Source: Halobacteriales archaeon YIM A00010
GTDB taxonomy: Archaea > Halobacteriota > Halobacteria > Halobacteriales > Haloarculaceae
Assembly: GCA_025041175.1 (NCBI GenBank)
Contig: JAKCFJ010000001.1
Span: 496,001-560,000 of the forward strand
Reading direction: 5' to 3'
Length of the DNA stretch: 64,000 nt
Under the pieces are notes generated by a model. That model was not told the DNA's origin and ran no database searches. It was given only the letters and a program-made list of their open reading frames with translations. Numbering within the stretch: position 1 is the first letter of the stretch; the number at the start of each line of letters is the position of its first letter. The translations under genes were made by a program, and so were the position numbers. Shown in pieces: positions 42,841 to 50,769 of the stretch.

Positions 42841-42865
42841 GGGGTTCAAATCCCTCAGCGCCCGT
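42841..42865 (+). repeat. attachment-site repeat, copy 2
   Basis: Exact 25-bp copy of the tRNA-Arg 3' end, 82 bases downstream of copy 1. The 57 bases between are not tRNA-like. It marks a past integration or excision event; the gap to the next gene (43105) has no integrase and nothing else that I recognise. Confidence 0.8.
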
Positions 42866-43104
42866 TCGTTTTCCGAACGATTCGAATCCAACAGACGGCA
42901 GTTTGGTGTATATAACTCTACCGTCGTTTGCAGCTGGGAGTTCGTTCGGTTTCGGGTCGATTCCGACAGAGGTCGGTGCTGTCATGTGGTTCGCTACATC
43001 CAATGTTGGTTGCATGGGACTTCATCAATCGCCCAATGCGTGTGCGCGTTCGTTCTGAAGCATGGTGAGAAGACTTATTGCTGATTGCACACAATTTACA
43101 ATTG

Positions 43105-43632
43105 ATGTCGAAGACTGACCAGTCCCACGGGACGGCGCTCGGTGAGATGGTCTCGCTCGTGGATATCATCCGCGAGCCGACGCTGGCGCGGATCTACACC
43201 ACTATCCGGCGCATGGGGCCCAAATCCGTCGGGGAGATCGTCGCCGAACTCGATGTGCCCGAGCGCACCGCCTACGAGTACGTCCACACCCTGGAAGATG
43301 CCGGGTTTCTGGAGCCGACGTCGGAGACGCGTCCAGTGTCGTACACTGCCACCGAGATCGATCTCACGCTCCAAGTGGAGGGCGAAACACGAGCCATCAC
43401 GCCTGTGTTCGTCGCGGCGATCGCCCGGCGCGACACCGACGACGATATCGATGTGTATCTCGATAAGCACGGCCTCGACGGGTTGGCGACCGCGCTCGAC
43501 TACACCCGCGAGTACGTCGACGGCAACGTGAACCATCGGATTATGGCCCGCGAACTCGATCTCTCGCCGCTCGAGGCTTCGATCATTCTGCAAGCGCTCC
43601 GCGAGGTCGTCGAGGCGGAACAAGAGGAGTAG
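43105..43632 (+). CDS. winged-helix protein, partner of PIN protein (copy 2)
   Basis: A 175-residue paralogue of the protein at 12969-13562. Winged helix at residues 10 to 75: VDIIREPTLARIYTTIRRMG, ELDVPERTAYEYVHTLEDAG and a wing LEPTSETRPVSYTATEID. The second domain has ITPVFVAAIARRDTD, YLDKHGLDGLATALDYT and the C-terminal ARELDLSPLEASIILQALRE. The start at 43105 (MSKTDQ) is preceded by a TATTG-type A/T-rich stretch. It is followed after five bases by the PIN gene. Same order as copy 1, so it is the likely antitoxin or autorepressor. Confidence 0.8.
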   Translation: MSKTDQSHGTALGEMVSLVDIIREPTLARIYTTIRRMGPKSVGEIVAELDVPERTAYEYVHTLEDAGFLEPTSETRPVSYTATEIDLTLQVEGETRAITPVFVAAIARRDTDDDIDVYLDKHGLDGLATALDYTREYVDGNVNHRIMARELDLSPLEASIILQALREVVEAEQEE

Positions 43633-43637
43633 CGTGG

Positions 43638-44153
43638 ATGTCGGAGCACGTAGCCCATATCGTTGATACATGTGTGTTCGTGGCCTGCGGTCGAACGGAT
43701 AATCCGAAATTTCAAGGTTTGGCCAACGAAGCAAAGAGACGAGACGCCACCTTTCGGATTCCTCCTCGCGTCTACGAGGAACTCGGTGGTGACCCCGAGA
43801 TGGACGTGTACGGCTCCGGATCATTGCCGATCGAGAGCGCGGTCCAAGCAGGATGGGTCACGGTCGCGGAATCGCTCGACTATACGGATTCGACGGTGGC
43901 ACGAGTGATGGACGATGCACGACGATTTATTGCGGCTGAAACGGACAGATCCGAAGACAACATCGAAAAGGCGGACACGGCTGTAATCGGGCTGGCAGTC
44001 CAGCTACTGAATCAGGGACGTGCAAAAACGGTGATCATCTACACGGGTGATCAACCTGCAGGGAACGCGGCCAAGCGAATTATCCCTCGGTATGGGTTCG
44101 ACGCCGACCAGATCGAATGGATCGATGGGAATTCGTTCGTCGACTGTCTGTAG
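43638..44153 (+). CDS. PIN-like domain protein, toxin candidate (copy 2)
   Basis: A 171-residue paralogue of 12434-12976. Acidic residues of the PIN active site are visible in AHIVDTCVFVACGR, PPRVYEELGG, NIEKADTAVIGLAVQLL and IIYTGDQPAGNAAKR. The N-terminus is shorter than in copy 1. Starts five bases after the winged-helix gene. A third, broken copy lies at 47045-47205. Nuclease activity is inferred from the motif, not shown. Confidence 0.82.
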   Translation: MSEHVAHIVDTCVFVACGRTDNPKFQGLANEAKRRDATFRIPPRVYEELGGDPEMDVYGSGSLPIESAVQAGWVTVAESLDYTDSTVARVMDDARRFIAAETDRSEDNIEKADTAVIGLAVQLLNQGRAKTVIIYTGDQPAGNAAKRIIPRYGFDADQIEWIDGNSFVDCL

Positions 44154-44331
44154 GCAGAGTTGTACCAAATAGTGTTAGGATATGTTCCGGATTGTTGGTG
44201 GACCATCCCTGTCGGTCGTTCGTGGCGATGGCGTGATTCGGATTCCATACCCCACCTCGTCGACAAGAGCGATAGCGGCGACCACCACGCGGTCACGGAG
44301 GAGACAACTGACGCTTTAGGAGGCAGACTTT

Positions 44332-44351
44332 TGTATATACATGACTGTACA
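44332..44351 (+). promoter_or_regulatory. TATA region with two palindromes, likely VapB operator
   Basis: The perfect palindrome TGTATATACA (44332-44341) includes the TATA-like element, and a second one, TGTACA (44346-44351), follows at once. They lie 15 to 34 bases upstream of the RHH gene, right for self-repression by a ribbon-helix-helix protein. Confidence 0.5.
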
Positions 44352-44365
44352 CTAATTGGGAACCC

Positions 44366-44656
44366 ATGAGCACCGATCGAAAAGAGGAGATGATCACCGT
44401 TCGACTCGACAGCTCGCTCAAAGCAAAGATGGACAAGCGTGAGGAGATCAACTGGAGTGGCGTCGCGCGCAAGGCCATCCGAACCACCATCGAGAACCTA
44501 GAGACGATGGACGATATTGCGGCGAGTAACCAACTGACTGAGCGAGAGGCACAGCAGGTCGCCGAAAGCATCACTGACTCTGCCAACAGGCGAGCACGGG
44601 ACGCCGGCGACGAGGACGATCACTCGAAAAACAGCGGCACGGTCGCCACACAATGA
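44366..44656 (+). CDS. RHH antitoxin, VapB-like
   Basis: A 96-residue protein. The N-terminal ribbon-helix-helix reads EEMITVRLDSSLKAKMDKR followed by INWSGVARKAIRTTIENLE. The rest is charged and probably disordered until it binds a toxin. Palindromes sit over its promoter. The next gene, 82 bases downstream, encodes a PIN protein, giving a VapBC-type operon. Confidence 0.8.
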   Translation: MSTDRKEEMITVRLDSSLKAKMDKREEINWSGVARKAIRTTIENLETMDDIAASNQLTEREAQQVAESITDSANRRARDAGDEDDHSKNSGTVATQ

Positions 44657-44738
44657 CGCTGGCACCCACAGGAACCGTTCCAACGCACCCTCTGAGAGTG
44701 GTTTCTGACGGAGACGCGGCGGCAGACGAATCGAATTG

Positions 44739-45218
44739 ATGAACGACGAGCACGTTTCGTACCCGGCGAGGATCGTTATCGATGCAAACACGCTCATTTC
44801 GGCGACGTTGACGCCCGGGATCACCCGAGAGATGCTCCTCACAACCGAGGATGAACTCTACTCACCCGCATTCATTCGTGACGAACTGGACAAGCATCGA
44901 GCCGTGCTCAGGGACAAGTCCGGTCTCGCAGACGCAGACCTTGACACACTCCTCGATGCGCTTTTCACGCCGATCGAGACCCTTCCGGAGGATCGTACAA
45001 CCCGGTATCACAAGCAAGCAGAGCAAGCAATGGACGAGATCGATGTCAAGGACGCGCTCTATGTCGCTGCCGCGCTCGAACTTGACGCAGCAATCTGGAG
45101 TAATGACCCCGATCTCCACGAACAGACGCTAACGCCAGCTCTCACAACAGAGGCAATGGTCGCACGAGTCCGGCAGGCACAACGAGAGACCGGTGATGCG
45201 TCCGACCGGGAAGAGTGA
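44739..45218 (+). CDS. PIN-domain nuclease, VapC-like
   Basis: A 159-residue PIN protein: ARIVIDANTLISATLTPG provides the first Asp, SPAFIRDELDKHRAVL the second acidic site, and EIDVKDALYVAAALELDAAI the third, with WSNDPDLHEQ last. Different sequence group from the PIN proteins at 12434 and 43638. The start is ATG 44739 (a TTG precedes it). Likely toxin of the RHH gene upstream, although the 82-base gap is longer than usual for vapBC. Confidence 0.82.
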   Translation: MNDEHVSYPARIVIDANTLISATLTPGITREMLLTTEDELYSPAFIRDELDKHRAVLRDKSGLADADLDTLLDALFTPIETLPEDRTTRYHKQAEQAMDEIDVKDALYVAAALELDAAIWSNDPDLHEQTLTPALTTEAMVARVRQAQRETGDASDREE

Positions 45219-45258
45219 TGCACTCTATGCGTCGCTTTGACGAGTGACACGGCGCTAT

Positions 45259-45519
45259 CTATCCGTCGAATTCTATTTCATCTGCTGTGGCCTCACCTGT
45301 AATGAATGATTCACCGAGCGCTGTAAGGCGGTAGTTCGAGGCATCCACTCGTTGAAGAAGTTCGGCGTCTGTGAGCGTTCGACAACGCCGGGAAATATAC
45401 TCCCCCGTGTAATCGATATTCGCGGCGATCACTGAGGGGGATGCAACGATATCCTTCTCGTAGAGAAACTCCATGATGCGCTCATCCCCCTGGGTCATCC
45501 AATCTATCCGTGGCCGCAT
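45259..45519 (-). CDS. small winged-helix protein (phiH1-repressor-like)
   Basis: An 86-residue wHTH: IDWMTQGDERIMEFLYEKD, SPSVIAANIDYTGEYISRR with CRTLTDAEL, and a wing RVDASNYRLTALGESFITG. Such proteins resemble the repressor of halovirus phiH and are frequent in mobile regions of haloarchaeal genomes. Start at 45519 (MRPRIDW); an upstream ATG at 45546 would add nine residues. Confidence 0.75.
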   Translation of the reverse strand: MRPRIDWMTQGDERIMEFLYEKDIVASPSVIAANIDYTGEYISRRCRTLTDAELLQRVDASNYRLTALGESFITGEATADEIEFDG

Positions 45520-45721
45520 GTGCCCTCGAATACACAGAATGACCACCTTACATCAGGTGAAAACCTGTCTCTAGACATCGAAAACAGAACTGTTAGACAC
45601 AGATTTTTGATGTTGAACATGGTATGATCACTCATAATAGACCGATCAATTGACCACCGTACACACCAATCGAGGTATTGGGATGGGGTATGCCGTCAGG
45701 TGCAGTATCGTCACTCCGGAT

Positions 45722-46006
45722 ATGAGTAACTCGGAAGAGGCGCTGTCGGCACTCTATCACGCTCTTCGCGCACCTCGTCGACGAGCTGTTATTCATCTTC
45801 TGCAGCAAGCCGATGACGAGGTGATAACGACGCGCGAATTGGCTCGACAGATCGAAAGCCGTGAACAGGACCTTACCGATCAACAAGCCACTGGGAAGCC
45901 GTATCGGAACGTCTACAACGCACTGTCTCAGACGCGTTTACCGACACTAGCGCGCTGGCATTATCAGTACCGTCTGGTTGATTTCACCATTCATGAATGG
46001 CGATAG
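45722..46006 (+). CDS. DUF7344-like wHTH protein, probably truncated or divergent at the end
   Basis: A 94-residue protein whose first 70 residues follow the haloarchaeal wHTH pattern LSALYHALRAPRRRAVIHLL, TTRELARQIESREQDLTD and YRNVYNALSQTRLPTL. In intact family members an acidic stretch with a LPxLxxAGVVxYD block follows; here it reads ARWHYQYRLVDFTIHEWR and ends. Either frameshifted or diverged. The ATG at 45722 is preferred to 45650. Located in the toxin-antitoxin-rich accessory segment. Confidence 0.55.
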   Translation: MSNSEEALSALYHALRAPRRRAVIHLLQQADDEVITTRELARQIESREQDLTDQQATGKPYRNVYNALSQTRLPTLARWHYQYRLVDFTIHEWR

Positions 46007-46063
46007 ATATCCGGCAGAACGCTCATTTTACATACATTCCTCACTTGCACAGGTGATGATACC

Positions 46064-46804
46064 ATGACACACGATAGAGCGGACAGTCGAACGGCCACCC
46101 GGAGACGATTTCTCACGCGGATGGGAACAGCCGGCATCACAGCGGTTGGCATCGCTGGCAGTAGTCGAGCCACAACAACGAGCGACCGAAACCCGGTCCT
46201 CATGGTTCACGGGTTTCTTGATTCTGGAGTGACACCGTGGTGGGACATTACCACGCATCGATTGAAAGAACTCGGCTACACCGAGGAGCAACTGTACGTA
46301 TTGAGCCTCGGAGCGCTATCAACGACGTTCGATTCGCCGAAGGTGTACGCCGAGGAAGTAACAGCAAAACTCCGGTCCATCAGTGCCGACCATGCGAGTG
46401 CTGTCGACATCATCGCTCATTCGATGGGAGGACTCGATTCTCGGTGGGCGATCGAAACAATGGGTGCCGACCAGTACGTCGATTCGCTCGTCTCACTCGG
46501 CACGCCCCACCAAGGAACCTACGTCGCCTTCCTCGCATACATTACACCAGGTGGTCGGACCATGGTTCCCAACAGCGAATTCCTACAGGAGTTAAACGAC
46601 GGGCAGCTCGCAAAAAGCGTCGAATATACGGCCCTCTGGTCTGATTTTGATGAATTAATTACACCTGATGAGTCTGCGATGCTTCCCGACCCAGACCGCG
46701 AATCGGTGCCGACCGCGCGAAACGTCTTCGTTCCGTACAAAGAACATATCCAACTCGCCTTCGACGAGGAGGTGTTTCGGACGTACGCGCCGTATCTCGG
46801 CTGA
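46064..46804 (+). CDS. Tat-exported lipase (alpha/beta hydrolase)
   Basis: A 246-residue secreted hydrolase. Signal RRRFLTRMGTAGITAVGIAG is a twin-arginine type. The lipase core starts VLMVHGFLDSG; the nucleophile Ser is in IIAHSMGGLDSRWAIE (Gly-x-Ser-x-Gly as AHSMGG), VSLGTPHQGTYVAFL follows, and a His near the C-terminus (PYKEHIQLAF) can complete the triad. It matches class 2 / EstA-type bacterial lipases and probably attacks lipids or esters outside the cell. Confidence 0.86.
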   Translation: MTHDRADSRTATRRRFLTRMGTAGITAVGIAGSSRATTTSDRNPVLMVHGFLDSGVTPWWDITTHRLKELGYTEEQLYVLSLGALSTTFDSPKVYAEEVTAKLRSISADHASAVDIIAHSMGGLDSRWAIETMGADQYVDSLVSLGTPHQGTYVAFLAYITPGGRTMVPNSEFLQELNDGQLAKSVEYTALWSDFDELITPDESAMLPDPDRESVPTARNVFVPYKEHIQLAFDEEVFRTYAPYLG

Positions 46805-46990
46805 GAGGACGGTCGTCCAGATCTGCTCGACTGACCGCCCGCTCGTGTTCCGGTACTGCGTCAGCAAATCGATCCCACAGCAACGCGATGGGTGGCTGGG
46901 GAAGTCACAGAATCGCTTTGGGTTCTGTGAGTCACTGTCATCACCGCGCTGTACCCCTATTCAACACAACGGATAAAACACGCGCGATAG

Positions 46991-47021
46991 CAAAATCGTG
47001 ATTTTACTAATTACGATTTTG
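46991..47021. promoter_or_regulatory. 9-bp inverted repeat upstream of PIN debris
   Basis: Arms CAAAATCGT and ACGATTTTG are perfect, with 13 A/T-rich bases between. It could be a hairpin terminator for the lipase gene (190 bases upstream) or an old operator of the lost winged-helix/PIN operon. Confidence 0.35.
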
Positions 47022-47044
47022 GAGCTGAGTCGAGTGATACACGA

Positions 47045-47205
47045 AGCTACTGAATTTCGACGATTGGCCAATGAAGCCAAGACACATCCTTTCTGAGTCC
47101 TCTGCGGGGCTACGAGGAACTCGGTGGTGATCCCGAGACTGACGTGTACGAATTCGGGACACTACCGATCGAGAGCACGATCCGAGCAAGGGGCGCTCAC
47201 GGTCA
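47045..47205 (+). pseudogene. remnant of PIN gene (third copy)
   Basis: About 160 bases closely similar to 43705-43870 in the second PIN gene, including the segments for ANEAK, YEELGGDPE, DVY and PIES. No start, no first active-site residue and no C-terminal half; frames are broken. The matching winged-helix gene is absent. It is decaying debris of the same module. Confidence 0.8.
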
Positions 47206-47391
47206 ATCTAAACCGTTCATCGGGGAACAAAATATAATCGAGAATATTATTCAGCCACCAAAACAATATTAATATTGGTAAAATAATTTATAGTATTTTG
47301 AGTGAATTCATTACTGTCGGTCGGCTACCAAGACCGTCCCACTCGCTCGCGTCGTAAGGCGGTCGGTGGCCGACAACAGAGTGTACAGACG

Positions 47392-48288
47392 ATGACCGAC
47401 GACAGCTCACGCGGATCGAGAGACGAACCGACCAGCAACCGACTCCGGCGCAGGCACTTCCTGCAGACCGCGGTGGCCACAATGGGCGGCGTGGCCGCCG
47501 CTTCGACCGCGAGCGCCGCATCCAGCAGCAATGTAGATTCGAATCGGATGCACACACAAGCGTTCGACGGCAACGAGTGGACGCTCAGTTGGCGCGACGA
47601 GTTCGATCAGGGGTCCATCGACCAGGGTATCTGGAACTTCGAGACCGGCAACAACGACGGGTGGGGGAACAACGAACTCCAGTACTACCAGCGTGAGAAC
47701 GCGTGGGTCGAGAACAACCAGCTCGTCATCGAGGCTCGCGAAGAACAGGTCGGTGGCTACGACTACACTTCTGCACGCATGACCACCGCCGGGACGTACG
47801 AAAAGCAGTACGGTCGCGTGGACGTGCGTGCCCGCCTCCCACGAGGGCAGGGGATCTGGCCCGCGATCTGGATGCTCGGTGCCGACATCGGATCGGTCGG
47901 ATGGCCCACCTGCGGCGAAATCGACATCATGGAACTCATCGGGAACGATGTTGACACTGTCCATGGCACCATCCACGGCCCCGGCTACGCCGGCGGAAAC
48001 AGCATCGGCGGCTCCTACACCAACGGATCGTTTGCCGACGCCTATCACGTCTTTCAGCTCACGTGGTATCCCGATGCGATCAAGTTCTTCGTCGACGGCC
48101 AGCACTACTTCACCATCACCCTGTACGATGTACAGGCCTCGGGGTACGACTGGGTGTTTGACGACGGCCCGTTTTTCTTCATCTTGAACGTCGCCGTCGG
48201 CGGCGATTGGCCCGGTTATCCCGACGCCAGCACGCCGTTCCCCCAGCGCATGGCGGTCGACTACATCAGGGTCTACGACTGGGTCTAG
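47392..48288 (+). CDS. Tat-exported glycoside hydrolase family 16 (beta-glucanase-like)
   Basis: A 298-residue secreted enzyme. Signal LRRRHFLQTAVATMGGVAAA is a twin-arginine type. The GH16 catalytic motif is present as CGEIDIMELIGNDVD (ExDxxE), with WRDEFDQGSIDQGIWNFE at the N-terminal strand and FDDGPFFFILNVAVGGDWPG and VDYIRVYDW at the end. Likely hydrolyses beta-1,3 or mixed beta-glucans such as laminarin. Probably foreign to the core genome; no carbohydrate transporter is adjacent. Confidence 0.9.
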   Translation: MTDDSSRGSRDEPTSNRLRRRHFLQTAVATMGGVAAASTASAASSSNVDSNRMHTQAFDGNEWTLSWRDEFDQGSIDQGIWNFETGNNDGWGNNELQYYQRENAWVENNQLVIEAREEQVGGYDYTSARMTTAGTYEKQYGRVDVRARLPRGQGIWPAIWMLGADIGSVGWPTCGEIDIMELIGNDVDTVHGTIHGPGYAGGNSIGGSYTNGSFADAYHVFQLTWYPDAIKFFVDGQHYFTITLYDVQASGYDWVFDDGPFFFILNVAVGGDWPGYPDASTPFPQRMAVDYIRVYDWV

Positions 48289-48525
48289 CGAATCGGATCC
48301 ACGACCGAACCATCTTCGTTCGCTGGTCGGGACAGAGGATTGCTGTGTTCGATACTGGTGGGAAGCACCAATATATGGATAGAAATGCCCTTCTTCAAGG
48401 AGCGGCCGTATCGTAGTGGAAGATGGCGTGTGTGGTTTCTCCTGGGTGGAGAGACCGATACAGGCACTCGAACCGGCAGAAGCAGCCCTAAAGGGTTTCC
48501 CTCGACAATACCACATCTCAAACAC

Positions 48526-48690
48526 ATGGTTGGACCACTCGTGACAGGCAAAAAGGCGGCAGAATTCGGGTACAAACGATACGGTCTCCCTGGCGCCATC
48601 GTTGCTGGAGCTGGCGTGGCCGTCGGCACAGCGGTCGGTGTCAAGAGGCTCAAATCAGCAGCCACCACGAACGATGACGAACAGCAGTAA
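48526..48690 (+). CDS. microprotein with GYKRYGLPGA motif (54 aa)
   Basis: A 54-residue protein: start MVGPLVTGKKAAEFGYKRYG, then LPGAIVAGAGVAVGTAVGV as one membrane segment and a short charged tail. It is related to the N-terminal part of the product of 54861-55250, where GKKAVMFGYKRYGLPGAI recurs. I do not recognise the family. A single-helix membrane protein is likely. Confidence 0.65.
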   Translation: MVGPLVTGKKAAEFGYKRYGLPGAIVAGAGVAVGTAVGVKRLKSAATTNDDEQQ

Positions 48691-48747
48691 CGACCAACGC
48701 ATGATACGCATCTCCTCGCTGGTGACACTGTGGAACAGGAGACACAG

Positions 48748-48894
48748 ATGAGTCAGCGAACGACGATCGGCTGGTCACTGTTCAGCGCAGGTATTACTGC
48801 AATAATATTGACCATCCTTCCGTTTCCGAACTGGTGGTGGGGCGTGGCGTTGATCGTCATCGGAATGGTAGTCATGACGCGTCGCGTCGGTTAG
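48748..48894 (+). CDS. microprotein, one or two membrane segments (48 aa)
   Basis: A 48-residue frame starting MSQRTTIGWSLFSAGITAII, then LTILPFPNWWWGVALIVIGM and ending VVMTRRVG. It has two hydrophobic segments split by Pro-Asn-Trp-rich turn, starts at ATG and stops at TAG. Fifty-seven bases after the preceding microprotein gene, so likely co-transcribed. Such sequence is hard to get by chance in this GC-rich DNA. Confidence 0.6.
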   Translation: MSQRTTIGWSLFSAGITAIILTILPFPNWWWGVALIVIGMVVMTRRVG

Positions 48895-49094
48895 CTCGGT
48901 GTATCTCTCACACCAACGACGGATGGTGTGCCGACTCTCGATTGCTCATTCCTGTGTCTCCTCATTGCTCCTGAAGGATAGGCTCTCGTGTGGCTCTCCG
49001 CAATCAATCCTAGCAACAGTGGGCTTCTGTCAGTTAACGTTCCCAGAATCTTCGGGTTCAGGTGGGCGACAGGATCGACGATTCCGTCAGCATC

Positions 49095-50468
49095 TCACGG
49101 AGTATACGCACGTCTACTGGCGTGCTCACTGAAGTCGTTCAGTGGCATGCCACGCTCCTCTTTTTGCCCTGCCGACGACGTTCGCTGATAGTCGATGAAC
49201 TGCACCGATACAGCGACTGGTCTGTTCGTGTCCGCTGTGATTTGGCGTTGCAGCGCCCCAGACAAGTGTGGATACGTCTCGTTCGAAGGGCGACGAACGA
49301 TGATGGTCACGGATGTATTGTTCGATCCATCGACGATCGTTCCACCACCGTAATCGGTCTGGGCGTGAACGAGTTCGAGAGATGCATACGACGGCTGGGA
49401 GAGAACATCATTGACGTTGTGATTGACCGTCCGTCCGAAGAGGAAGTACTGGTACGTGCTGGCTGCCAGCACGACGAGAAGAAAAACCACTGCCACGGCT
49501 CCGATCGTATAGATGATCGTGCGGTGATCGAGTTGGATGGATTCTACTATCGTCGTGTTGCTCGATGATCGATACCCAATGCTCCAGAGAGCGAGGAACG
49601 CAGTGATGTTGATGAACACCATATTCATGAGAAGGACCGCGAGCGCGCCGAGACCCAGGAGTGGTTGACGCCAGACGATGCCGAGACCGACGGCAGCGGC
49701 GGCCGGAACGATCGCCGCAGCAACCGCAACGCCAGCAATCGCCACGGGGAGATCCGTCGCCAGCGCGAGTGCTCCTGCGGCTCCTGCGGCAATCGCTATC
49801 GTGAGCGTGAGCAGCGTCGGTGTGGAGAAGCTACTCACGACATCGATGTTCCCGACGGCCAACACGGGAGGAGTGAAAAAGCCCCATCGGAACACCAGGC
49901 CGGCAACCGTCGCGCTACCGATGGCGACACCAATCCCGAGGAGTTGCGATCTGAAACTTTCGAAGATCGAGTCGTAATCACCGATCACCGCGCCGACGCT
50001 CGCGGACAACGACGAACCGGCGAACGGCGAGATCACCATCGCACCGACGATGACGATCGCTGAATTGAGCAACAATCCAGCGGTCGCGACGATCGCACTG
50101 AGTGCGGCAAACGTAACGAACATCGGCGTTTCCGGTGTCAGCTCCTGTGCTTTCGTTCGCAATTCCGCGTGTGAAAGTCCGATCTCTTCCTCTGGTCCTT
50201 GCGTATAGCGACCCTCCAGCTCATCGAAGTGTGGTGTGGTGGCCGTCTCGATCTGTGAAACGACCGTGAACACGTCGTCATCGAGCCCGTTCTCGCTGAG
50301 TCGATCGAGCATCGTCTCGACCGCGCCGTCTGGCAGCGGAAAGTAGACGAGAGACGCCTCGCTGTCGGCTCCTCCGTCTGCGATGGCGTAATCGGCATTT
50401 GCGTCGTCGAGCGTATCGAGAACGCCGTCCAGAACGTCATCGGGAACGCGGATCTGTACGAGACGCAT
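49095..50468 (-). CDS. TIGR00341/DUF389 family membrane protein
   Basis: A 457-residue protein. An N-terminal ACT-like soluble part (MRLVQIRVPDDVLDGVLDTL) is followed by a membrane domain of about six to seven helices beginning VTFAALSAIVATAGLLLNSA, then IVIVGAMVISPFAG and the family block GDYDSIFESFRSQLLGIG. A C-terminal soluble part ends in an unusual charged tail. Function of this family is unknown; it is widespread in haloarchaea and cyanobacteria. Confidence 0.88.
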   Translation of the reverse strand: MRLVQIRVPDDVLDGVLDTLDDANADYAIADGGADSEASLVYFPLPDGAVETMLDRLSENGLDDDVFTVVSQIETATTPHFDELEGRYTQGPEEEIGLSHAELRTKAQELTPETPMFVTFAALSAIVATAGLLLNSAIVIVGAMVISPFAGSSLSASVGAVIGDYDSIFESFRSQLLGIGVAIGSATVAGLVFRWGFFTPPVLAVGNIDVVSSFSTPTLLTLTIAIAAGAAGALALATDLPVAIAGVAVAAAIVPAAAAVGLGIVWRQPLLGLGALAVLLMNMVFINITAFLALWSIGYRSSSNTTIVESIQLDHRTIIYTIGAVAVVFLLVVLAASTYQYFLFGRTVNHNVNDVLSQPSYASLELVHAQTDYGGGTIVDGSNNTSVTIIVRRPSNETYPHLSGALQRQITADTNRPVAVSVQFIDYQRTSSAGQKEERGMPLNDFSEHASRRAYTP

Positions 50469-50769
50469 ACGTCTCCTTCCGTGAGCCGCACAATGGGTGC
50501 TCTGGTATGTTATTATTAATATTCTAAAAATAATTTATTAATTCTATAACAGAATAAAAGATGCATCCGACGACTAGCACTGAGTATTGGCGGTCCTCCG
50601 TTTGAAATGGACGAGTCGTTTGAACACCAGTCACACCGGATTACAGGACAGAATCGGAAAGAGTAATTTATAACAAATTTAAATTAGTTTCTTGATGATA
50701 TGTGTGATCGGGAACGTCTCGGGACAAACACCAGACGCTTAACTCCTGGGTTACCGTACGAAGGTTATC
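50469..50769. other. 301-bp A/T-rich gap, divergent promoters
   Basis: Located between two divergently transcribed membrane-protein genes. It contains long A/T-rich runs (about 50505-50560 and 50665-50695) that could hold TATA boxes for either side. No gene seen. Confidence 0.55.
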
